DNA from: Marinobacter gudaonensis
Lineage (GTDB): Bacteria > Pseudomonadota > Gammaproteobacteria > Pseudomonadales > Oleiphilaceae
Reading direction: 5' to 3'
Length of the DNA stretch: 9,072 bases
NCBI RefSeq assembly: GCF_900115175.1
Contig: NZ_FOYV01000007.1
Location: forward strand, 1-9,072
Shown here: in pieces, positions 1 through 5,894 of the stretch
How positions within the stretch are numbered: the first letter of the stretch is position 1
How the letters are laid out: each line of letters opens with the position of its first letter
Position numbers and translations under genes: made by a program
The notes under the pieces: generated by a model
Databases searched by the model: none
What the model was told of the DNA's origin: nothing
The model's input: only the letters and a program-made list of their open reading frames with translations

Positions 1-85
1 CAAGACCAGGACGTTGATAGGCCGGGTGTGTAAGCGCTGCGAGGCGTTGAGCTAACCGGTACTAATTGCTCGTGCGGCTTGACTA
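1..85 (+). rRNA. rrl: 23S ribosomal RNA, 3' end (partial)
   Basis: The first ~85 bases match the conserved 3' terminus of bacterial 23S rRNA. Recognisable blocks are GACGTTGATAGGCCGGGTGT at 11-30, GAGCTAACCGGTACTAATTG at 49-68, and the closing CGTGCGGCTTGAC, which pairs with the 5' end in the mature molecule. The 5' part of the gene lies outside the window. The exact 3' end (about 83-86) is estimated by comparison with the remembered E. coli terminus. Confidence 0.95.
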
Positions 86-191
86 TATAACACCCAAGAC
101 AATTGCGGATAACGCAAGAGCTAGCGAAAGCCACGCTCTAACGAAATCAACATCACTTAACTCTATCCCGTCCCCCAGTGATCAACCGTTT
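86..191 (+). other. 23S-5S internal transcribed spacer
   Basis: This ~106 nt spacer links the 23S and 5S genes. It contains no tRNA and no credible coding sequence. The ACACCCAAGACAATTG stretch just after the 23S end is typical of sequence that takes part in rRNA processing stems; that role is inference. Confidence 0.7.
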
Positions 192-309
192 TGCCTGACG
201 ACCATAGCGGTCTGGAACCACCTGATCCCATCCCGAACTCAGAAGTGAAACAGACCAGCGCCGATGGTAGTGTGGCGTTGCCCATGTGAGAGTAGGTCAT
301 CGTCAGGCT
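192..309 (+). rRNA. rrf: 5S ribosomal RNA
   Basis: This is a complete 5S rRNA of about 118 nt. The 5' end TGCCTGACG (192-200) pairs with CGTCAGGC (301-308) to form helix I. Internal hallmarks include CCCGAACTCAGAAGTGAAAC at 232-251, GCGCCGATGGTAGTGTGG and GAGAGTAGGTCATCGTCAGG. It is the last gene of the rRNA operon and is followed about 13 nt later by a strong terminator. Ends are placed by the helix I pairing and may be off by one or two bases. Confidence 0.97.
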
Positions 310-321
310 CCTAAATAAAAC

Positions 322-355
322 AGCCCCGACAGCATCAGCTGCCGGGGCTTTTTTT
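322..355 (+). terminator. Rho-independent terminator of the rRNA operon
   Basis: A GC-rich stem, AGCCCCG (322-328) with CGGGGCT (343-349), is extended internally by CAGC/GCTG across one mismatch. It closes on a short ATCA loop and is followed by seven T residues (349-355). The structure lies directly after 5S rRNA and should separate rRNA transcription from the downstream gene cluster. Confidence 0.93.
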
Positions 356-365
356 ATGCGCGGAA

Positions 366-381
366 TTTGAGAAATCTCAAA
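366..381. repeat. Perfect 7-bp inverted repeat, possible operator
   Basis: TTTGAGA (366-372), a 2-nt AA spacer and TCTCAAA (375-381) form a compact dyad. It has no following T-run on the plus strand, and it comes after the rRNA terminator, so it is not an obvious terminator. Its size and its position upstream of the candidate promoter suit a transcription-factor site. The regulator is unknown. Confidence 0.35.
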
Positions 382-399
382 ACCATGACGCCGCGCACA

Positions 400-426
400 G
401 TGACAGTCTGTAACAAGCAGTAATAT
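400..426 (+). promoter_or_regulatory. Candidate sigma-70 promoter for the exported-protein cluster
   Basis: GTGACA (400-405) and TAATAT (421-426) resemble -35 and -10 boxes, with a rather short 15-bp spacer. They would place a transcript start near 433 and leave a leader of about 110 nt before the first gene. This is the best promoter-like pair seen between the rRNA terminator and the cluster, but the fit is only fair. A perfect inverted repeat lies about 20 bp upstream (366-381). Confidence 0.3.
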
Positions 427-500
427 TCCGTAAAAGAACTGGCCAACACAAAAAACAACATCAAGCCAGCCTCAGAGACGCTCATCAGTCATCATTAATT

Positions 501-525
501 CGCCGCGAATAAAAACAATGCGGCG
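501..525 (+). promoter_or_regulatory. Leader-RNA hairpin just before the first cluster gene
   Basis: CGCCGC (501-506) can pair with GCGGCG (520-525) around a 13-nt A-rich loop. The stem ends 16 nt before the chosen ATG at 542 and close to the weak ribosome-binding region. A hairpin here could affect translation of the first gene; no known riboswitch or protein-binding class is recognised. Confidence 0.25.
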
Positions 526-541
526 TCAGTGAGACATGGCT

Positions 542-1741
542 ATGAGTAAAACCGTTTCTCTACTCGCCTTGCTGTCTGCTTTCAGTACTGCAGTACAGGC
601 CGATCTGCGTCCCATCACCGACGCGCAGATGTCGGAGGTGACCGGCCAGGCATTTGTATCAGTCGACCGCCAGTACCATCCCGACAGCACCAACAACACC
701 GCCTATACCCGCGTAAACCTGGGCATGGATATCGACATTCAAACCAATGTTGATGTTCTGGAACTGGGCCGCTACGAGCGTGAGGGCGAGAAGCCCGGAA
801 CCTCCGACGTGTATATCGAGGATTTCGCGCTCGGCTACATTAATAACCAGGCCTATTTCGACGCAAACCCTAAAGCACCGCGCCAACGAAAGCCGGACGG
901 CACCCCTTACGCGGAAGGCGAGATAGTGCCCTTCTCCATCCAGAACCCTTACCTGGAATTCGCCTTCGACCAGACCACCGAAGAAGTCGTGGGATTCCGA
1001 TTCGGCTTCGGAGAAGCCATGGGTGTTCTCTCCGGCAAGATCGAAACACTGACTGGCAACGTCAACGTCGACATCATTGATCGGGGCGAGGGTTTGAGCC
1101 AGGCCAGTTCCAGCGGCAACTTCTTTGACCAGGTCATCGTTCTGCTGACCCCCCTGCTCGAGAGCGGTAGCCCACTTTCTACCAAGGCCGAACTGGTGTA
1201 TGGCGCCGAAGGTGATCCGAATATTGGCTCGCTGGACCCGGTCCGGGCGGAGTACATCGGCATCCCGGACGGTGAGCGCTTTGTTCTTGAGGGTGCCAGC
1301 GGTTTTACCCGCTGGTCGGTAAAGAACCTGATTGGCTGGGGATCGAGTTCCCGGATCGAAGTCCCGGACTGTTCGTTTTTCAGCTGCCAGGGCGGTGACA
1401 TCTATGTGTACGCGGAAGACTGCCTGGTACTGGGTATCGACTCCTGCTTCGACCTGGATATCTACAACAGTTTCCCGGTTGGAGAAGTCGGTGAGGTTAA
1501 CGGGGAACGGCGGATAACCGGTCCTGCGGATGGTGCCTTTATCTCATTCCAGACCAAGGACCTGGAGTGGCTCGAGGACGTTCGCAAGTCGAACCTATCG
1601 CCGGAGGATTTCATCAAGGCGACTTCCGGCGCGTTTTTCAACATTCCCAACGGCGCTACCGAGGTCAATCTCAATGAGGCTCTGTACGGCACCCAACGGT
1701 ATCGCACGGAGTACATTGACCGTGGCAAGGGTCTGTTCTGA
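542..1741 (+). CDS. Exported beta-rich protein, DUF6160/FilA-like (cluster gene 1)
   Basis: This 399-aa protein of unknown function has a Sec signal peptide: K3, a hydrophobic core at residues 5-16, and predicted cleavage after AVQA at residue 20. The mature protein opens with DLRPITDAQMSEVTGQ, a motif shared by all four proteins of this cluster. The remainder has alternating hydrophobic residues typical of beta-strands, including VYIEDFALGYINN, which resembles VYLEDF-type strands in gene 4. Its four cysteines form two close pairs, C277-x4-C282 and C294-x7-C302, suggesting disulfides outside the cytoplasm. It ends in Phe. An ATG at 536 is also in frame, but the nearest purine-rich stretch (AGTGAG, 528-533) is better spaced from 542. 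Gene 2 starts 10 nt after the stop. The DUF6160/FilA assignment rests on remembered motif similarity; a surface or pilus-related role is inference. Confidence 0.8.
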   Translation: MSKTVSLLALLSAFSTAVQADLRPITDAQMSEVTGQAFVSVDRQYHPDSTNNTAYTRVNLGMDIDIQTNVDVLELGRYEREGEKPGTSDVYIEDFALGYINNQAYFDANPKAPRQRKPDGTPYAEGEIVPFSIQNPYLEFAFDQTTEEVVGFRFGFGEAMGVLSGKIETLTGNVNVDIIDRGEGLSQASSSGNFFDQVIVLLTPLLESGSPLSTKAELVYGAEGDPNIGSLDPVRAEYIGIPDGERFVLEGASGFTRWSVKNLIGWGSSSRIEVPDCSFFSCQGGDIYVYAEDCLVLGIDSCFDLDIYNSFPVGEVGEVNGERRITGPADGAFISFQTKDLEWLEDVRKSNLSPEDFIKATSGAFFNIPNGATEVNLNEALYGTQRYRTEYIDRGKGLF

Positions 1742-1751
1742 GGAGTTCGTC

Positions 1752-2831
1752 ATGGCCAAAGCGATGATCTTTTTTCCGAGCTCAGGCATGCCTTCCCTGG
1801 CTTGCGTTCTGCTCGTTGTGTTGTTGCCGTTCACCGCACAGGCAGAGCTTCAGGGCCTTGCAGAAGAGGAGATGGCGGAGATCGATGGCGCGGGCATCGG
1901 GCTGGTTCTAGAGAATTTCAAATTTTCCCACGGCACGGATGCACCGAACGCCGCCGGCGAACAAGCGAGGATTTTCCGGATCGCCGGGATCAAGAGTACC
2001 GATGGACGTGACGTGGATATCACCGTCAATCATCTCTACATCTCTGGAAGCAACAGTGACTACGGCCAGAACCTTGGTCCGGTGAATCTCGGCAGGTTAA
2101 TCAATCCGTGGCGAATCGATGTGGTGGATGGGGATGGCATCGGTATTCCGGGAAAGGCTGTACTGGAGCTGGCGACCTCCTCCAAGGTGGCTGCCGGCCA
2201 GGGTTTTGACTGTCTGGATCCGGCTGCTGGTGCGGGGTCTGGCACCTGCGCCAGTCGGCCTGCGACGGCCGAGTATATTGGCGAACGAGCCGACATTGGC
2301 ATGCAGATGAATGTCGCCGTGGGCGATGATCGCTCGGCCAACATCAATATTCACGCCAGGAGCGCGGTCATCGATGGCAGTTACCTGCGCTTGTGGGGCG
2401 ACAATGACCGGCGCCAGATGGTGGGCCAGTTCAAGCTGAATCTCTACTCCCCGGAATTGTCCATCAACGCCTGTGCCCAGGACGGCTCCAGCTGCGGATC
2501 GCGGATCCTGATGAGCAACTTTGCCCTGGAGCTTGCCATTGGTAATCAACTGCAGCCGGTGTTCTTTGATGTGGACGGCACCGGAAATTTCGTGCTTGAG
2601 GTTGCCGCGATCAACCCGCCCGCACCGGGAACCATCGGCCCGGACGGTCGGCGGGAGAGCAGCGACACCCAAGCATACGATTTCTACGAGTCCTACTACA
2701 CCAACCCCGAGTTTCGCAGCAACCTGCGCATCGGCAACTTCAGCGTGAGCGACCGGGATTTCGGGTCGGCACGGATTCAAGGAATGCTGATCCAGCATCT
2801 GCACATCAAGACCCGGGACCTGGCGCCATGA
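1752..2831 (+). CDS. Exported beta-rich protein, DUF6160-like (cluster gene 2)
   Basis: This 359-aa protein of unknown function has a long signal peptide, with the hydrophobic core around residues 15-28 and predicted cleavage after TAQA at residue 31. The mature N-terminus ELQGLAEEEMAEIDGAG is the cluster motif with A in place of the usual Q after G. The next segment, IGLVLENFKFSHGTD, has a common beta-strand pattern. Mature cysteines occur only as C154-x11-C166 and C241-x6-C248. The C-terminal segment from about residue 325 (LRIGNFSVSDRDFG) matches a module of gene 4 at residues 557-575. The reading frame is open from 1530, but the start at 1752 is chosen because AGGAG (1741-1745) sits 6 nt before it and a signal peptide follows at once. 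The stop overlaps the start of gene 3 (ATGA), indicating an operon. The family name is a motif-based inference. Confidence 0.8.
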   Translation: MAKAMIFFPSSGMPSLACVLLVVLLPFTAQAELQGLAEEEMAEIDGAGIGLVLENFKFSHGTDAPNAAGEQARIFRIAGIKSTDGRDVDITVNHLYISGSNSDYGQNLGPVNLGRLINPWRIDVVDGDGIGIPGKAVLELATSSKVAAGQGFDCLDPAAGAGSGTCASRPATAEYIGERADIGMQMNVAVGDDRSANINIHARSAVIDGSYLRLWGDNDRRQMVGQFKLNLYSPELSINACAQDGSSCGSRILMSNFALELAIGNQLQPVFFDVDGTGNFVLEVAAINPPAPGTIGPDGRRESSDTQAYDFYESYYTNPEFRSNLRIGNFSVSDRDFGSARIQGMLIQHLHIKTRDLAP

Positions 2832-3376
2832 CCTTTCGTCTTTTTTCGCCTCTCGCTTTCGCTCTGCTGGCCGTGAGCGGCGCTCCGGCGTTGGCTGAAC
2901 TTGCCAGCCTGGGTGACGAAGCCCTGTCGGATATATCCGGGCAGGGCGGCATCTATCTGTCAGGGGACATCAGTATTAATGAGATGGGTGGCCCGGTGGA
3001 GAACAGTTATTTCGGCCGTTGCGAGGATGCCGACAAGAAATGCGGCGCCCGGTTTGCTTACCAGTTAAAGGAAGGCGGTGGCTGGATGGTACTGGACGAG
3101 ATTCGGGGCAACTTTTCGTTTGAGGGCCTGACTCTCAGGGTTCGACATGTGGATTCGGGCTTCGGGGGCGATGGGGAGTTGTTCGACAGCGATGTGCTGG
3201 AGCTGGGTCTTCCGAATACGGTCCGCTTCAACGATGTCCGGTTCAAGATCGGAGCGAGCAGCACGCCGCGCCCGACCGATCCAGGGTTTCAGCAGACCGA
3301 CATCTTTTCGGTGGAAATGCAGGGCGCAGTGGTCATGGAAGGCAATCTGCTGGTGTTTCCAACGGGACAGCCATAG
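2828..3376 (+). CDS. Short exported protein, DUF6160-like (cluster gene 3)
   Basis: This is the smallest member, 182 aa. It has a signal peptide with predicted cleavage after PALA at residue 23, then the cluster motif ELASLGDEALSDISGQGG. It appears to hold about one copy of the module repeated in gene 4: VLDEIRGNFSFEGLTLRV (residues 88-105) lines up with AFRDITGTYRINDLRLDV there. The only two cysteines are C65-x6-C72. The start codon lies inside the stop of gene 2 (ATGA overlap), and no strong Shine-Dalgarno is visible, so translational coupling is likely. Function is unknown. As a single-module form it may be the minimal version of the fold, or a subunit that pairs with the longer proteins; both ideas are inference. 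Confidence 0.78.
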   Translation: MTFRLFSPLAFALLAVSGAPALAELASLGDEALSDISGQGGIYLSGDISINEMGGPVENSYFGRCEDADKKCGARFAYQLKEGGGWMVLDEIRGNFSFEGLTLRVRHVDSGFGGDGELFDSDVLELGLPNTVRFNDVRFKIGASSTPRPTDPGFQQTDIFSVEMQGAVVMEGNLLVFPTGQP

Positions 3377-3389
3377 GGGGTAGCTGACA

Positions 3390-5795
3390 ATGCCAGATTC
3401 CCGGAAGTTTTTGCAGGCGATCGTTGCACTTGCCGGTGGCGTGGGTTGTCTGTTCATGGCAGGCGGCGCCTCGGCCGAGCTAAAACAGCTGGACGACCGG
3501 GCCATGGCCGGCATCAGCGGCCAAAGCGGCTTGACGATCGAACTCGACCTCAAGGCGCAGGCCCGGAGTATTGCCTATGTGGACGACGGCAATGCCCTCT
3601 ACCTGGAGGACTTTCGCATCGGTTCCGCGGTGGATCCCGACAAGGCTGCGGCTCATCGCATCAAAATAGATATCCAGGACGACGCGTCGCTGAATCTCGA
3701 TTACCTGGTGGAAGACCGCAGGATCGAGTTCGGTGACATCCGACTGGCTGGAGCGCCTGGACTCAGCATGGGTGGGTTCTTTTTCGATCACTCCCTGGAT
3801 GGCTATCTCAACATCCGCCAGGGCGGAGCAGTTGGCGGTGCTGGCTATACCTTTGATTCCGCCTACACCATGACCGGCGGCAGGCTCGGCTACCGGACCA
3901 ATGGCAACGAGTTTTTCCTGGATGACATAACGATGTCGGTAGAGGCGCTGGGGGTAACCCTGGATGTGGTGGACGAGGCGCTGGTGCTTGAGGCGCCCAG
4001 GGTGATGGCCGACTGGCAGGTCGGCGCGATTCGCTATAGCAGTAACCCCCGCAATCACGGGGTCAGCATGGATGTTGACAGCGGGCTTTTGCTGCCCAGC
4101 TATGGCAGCCTGAGCGGTGCGTACGAGCTTTCGTCGCGCACGGCCATTACCGCCGGTGGCCGTTCTGGTGAGGGGCTTCGGATCGACAACGACACCGAGA
4201 TTCATTCGGCGTCCTTCATTTATCGGGACGATGGCCATGCGCTGGCCTTCCGGGATATTACCGGCACCTATCGTATTAACGATCTGAGGCTGGATGTGGC
4301 CCGGGACTGGAGGAAGCGTCCGGCATTGGCGCTGACCCTGGGCGCTTTCGAAGGCGACCTTTCAATCGGGGCGGTACAGTTGGGAGCCGACGGCCGTAGT
4401 TTGGGGCAGGTAAATATCAGTTTTCTCTTGGCCGACCACGTCTACAATGGTCGCACCTACACCAACGCCATCTACCTGCAGGGAGGCGGCCACCCGGACG
4501 CCGGCCCGCAGGGTCTCCGGCTGGCGACGGAATGGAGTCTCCAGCTTGCTGACCTGAGCTACACCGAGGACGGTAACCGGATCATCTTCAGTGGACTGCA
4601 GTCCTGGGGCAGGGGGGATATCACGGTGAACGTCACCCGTGAGGCCCTGGTCAACAATACCCGATTCTACGATGGCCTTCGTATCGGCTTCGAGGGCGTT
4701 CAGGCGGGTTACCGGATTAACGGCCTGCGGGTTGGCAGCGAGGATGCGCCGCTTCAGGGCGGCACTGAATTGCTACTGGCGCTGGGGTTTTATCCGGCCT
4801 ACGAATTTGAGCTGGACGGGCACCTGACACTGGGGGCAGGAGGCGCCAGCGGCGAGGGGCTTACCGTCAATTCCGATGTCCGTATCCGGGACGGCAAGGC
4901 GGCCATTATCGCAGCGCCCTACGACGAGGGGAGTGGCGAAATTTCCCAGAAGGGGTTGTGGCTGAGTGACCTGAGTTACGACGGCCACGTGCGGGATATG
5001 ACTATTGATGTCACCGAGGAGGGGCTTGAGCTGGTCACCGGCGAGGCGTGGAGCACCATGGACATCGGCAACCTTCGGGTCGGCGACAAGGATTCAGGCA
5101 AGAGTTTTGGCCGTGTCGTGCTCCAGAAATACGAAAAAGGCAGCAGCATGACCCTCATCCCTGGCGGCGCCGGCGAAGTTTGCGCCGGGGGTGTCGGAGG
5201 CAACGCCGCCGTCTGCGAAGCGTCCGGCGGCGTATGGGAAAACCGCGGCGAGGAAGGGCTGACTGTACGCATGAAACAGATCTACGCCAAGGCCGAGAAT
5301 AATAACCGGAAGAACGCCCTCACCTGGGAGACCAACCGGCGTGTTGATGGCACAGGTCAGCCGATCAACGGCACGGGGACCCAACTGGTGCTGGATGACA
5401 TTCATACCAGTGACGGCGGCGATTTTGACGGTGATGGCATCGATGACAATCACTTCGGCGTTCGCACCGATTTATCGATCGACGTGTACCAGACGCGGGT
5501 GGTCAAGAAATCCGATGGTTTGGATTCACTGGGTGTCTCTGGCAACCGGGGGGATGAGAAGATCATCGACAGTGCCTCCGCTGCCGGCTACCGGTACGTC
5601 ACCAATCCAACCGACCAGGACATCAACAACCGTCCCCTGGGATTTGCCGTTGGCGCCAGGACGCAATTCCGGGAATTGTCCATATCCAACATCGACCTGG
5701 TGCACCCGACCGGTGGTGCCCAGACTGCTATTTATGGCGTGAAGCTACAGAACGTCGATATCCGGGCAAACCTCACGGCCACTCCGATCCCCTGA
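3390..5795 (+). CDS. Large repetitive exported protein, DUF6160-like (cluster gene 4)
   Basis: This 801-aa protein of unknown function has a signal peptide (R5-K6, hydrophobic core 10-24) with predicted cleavage after GASA at residue 29. The mature protein begins ELKQLDDRAMAGISGQSG. A repeat of about 105-120 residues is visible: a Y-x-x-[DN]-G-[NH] turn recurs at Y63, Y168, Y278 and Y391, with a diverged copy near Y511. Each is followed by strands ending in a [DN]-hydrophobic-x-[IVL]-[DN]-V pattern. Blocks GG[RA]SGEGL at 256-263 and 484-491 mark a larger duplication. The mature cysteines are only C598 and C609, in C-x10-C-x3-GG-x-W. DFDGDGIDD (678-686) fits the calcium-binding pattern DxDxDGxxD. 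AGGGGG (3375-3380) is the ribosome-binding site, 9 nt before ATG. This is the last cluster gene. An extracellular or outer-membrane-associated structural role is inferred. Confidence 0.82.
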   Translation: MPDSRKFLQAIVALAGGVGCLFMAGGASAELKQLDDRAMAGISGQSGLTIELDLKAQARSIAYVDDGNALYLEDFRIGSAVDPDKAAAHRIKIDIQDDASLNLDYLVEDRRIEFGDIRLAGAPGLSMGGFFFDHSLDGYLNIRQGGAVGGAGYTFDSAYTMTGGRLGYRTNGNEFFLDDITMSVEALGVTLDVVDEALVLEAPRVMADWQVGAIRYSSNPRNHGVSMDVDSGLLLPSYGSLSGAYELSSRTAITAGGRSGEGLRIDNDTEIHSASFIYRDDGHALAFRDITGTYRINDLRLDVARDWRKRPALALTLGAFEGDLSIGAVQLGADGRSLGQVNISFLLADHVYNGRTYTNAIYLQGGGHPDAGPQGLRLATEWSLQLADLSYTEDGNRIIFSGLQSWGRGDITVNVTREALVNNTRFYDGLRIGFEGVQAGYRINGLRVGSEDAPLQGGTELLLALGFYPAYEFELDGHLTLGAGGASGEGLTVNSDVRIRDGKAAIIAAPYDEGSGEISQKGLWLSDLSYDGHVRDMTIDVTEEGLELVTGEAWSTMDIGNLRVGDKDSGKSFGRVVLQKYEKGSSMTLIPGGAGEVCAGGVGGNAAVCEASGGVWENRGEEGLTVRMKQIYAKAENNNRKNALTWETNRRVDGTGQPINGTGTQLVLDDIHTSDGGDFDGDGIDDNHFGVRTDLSIDVYQTRVVKKSDGLDSLGVSGNRGDEKIIDSASAAGYRYVTNPTDQDINNRPLGFAVGARTQFRELSISNIDLVHPTGGAQTAIYGVKLQNVDIRANLTATPIP

Positions 5796-5831
5796 AGCTG
5801 AGCGGTAATCCCGGTGAATCGCCGGTCGCCT

Positions 5832-5860
5832 TTGTTTTTTTGGGCGCCCTGGTGTTTAAT
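5832..5860 (+). promoter_or_regulatory. Candidate sigma-70 promoter of the birA operon
   Basis: TTGTTT (5832-5837) and TTTAAT (5855-5860) are separated by 17 bp and lie 35 nt upstream of the birA ATG. The T-run that supplies the -35 box follows a weak CCGG...CCGG stem. It could double as a poor intrinsic terminator for the upstream cluster, but no strong hairpin is visible, so read-through into birA is possible. Confidence 0.38.
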
Positions 5861-5894
5861 CCGGCCTTACCCATGTTTTGGCGGGATCGGCGAT

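Noticed and set aside
66..248. Short open frame spanning the 23S end and 5S rRNA
   Set aside because: It runs through conserved structural RNA sequence and has no protein-like features.
1697..1741. C-terminal Phe of cluster gene 1 as an outer-membrane barrel signature
   Set aside because: The last residues (YIDRGKGLF) lack the alternating aromatic/hydrophobic pattern of Bam-dependent barrel ends, so the terminal Phe alone is not evidence.
2097..2804. 235-aa open frame on the minus strand within cluster gene 2
   Set aside because: It lies wholly opposite a gene with a signal peptide, a good ribosome-binding site and family motifs. High GC makes long antisense frames common, and its protein shows no recognisable domain.
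3435..3455. Possible lipoprotein signal (GVGC, C20) in cluster gene 4
   Set aside because: The position before the cysteine lacks the Leu/Val-type residue of a lipobox at -3. Cleavage at GASA, right before the conserved ELxxL motif, agrees with the three paralogues.
3480..4238. 252-aa open frame on the minus strand opposite cluster gene 4
   Set aside because: It is fully antisense to the repetitive 801-aa gene; no ribosome-binding site or known motif is visible. It is best explained as a codon-bias shadow.
5811..5841. Intrinsic terminator between cluster gene 4 and birA
   Set aside because: Only a 4-bp CCGG stem precedes the T-run, with several bases between them; this is too weak to call as a terminator.
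5814..5894. 27-residue N-terminal extension of BirA from a GTG start
   Set aside because: The extension covers the candidate promoter. The ATG at 5895 gives a standard BirA N-terminus and a length of 321 aa.
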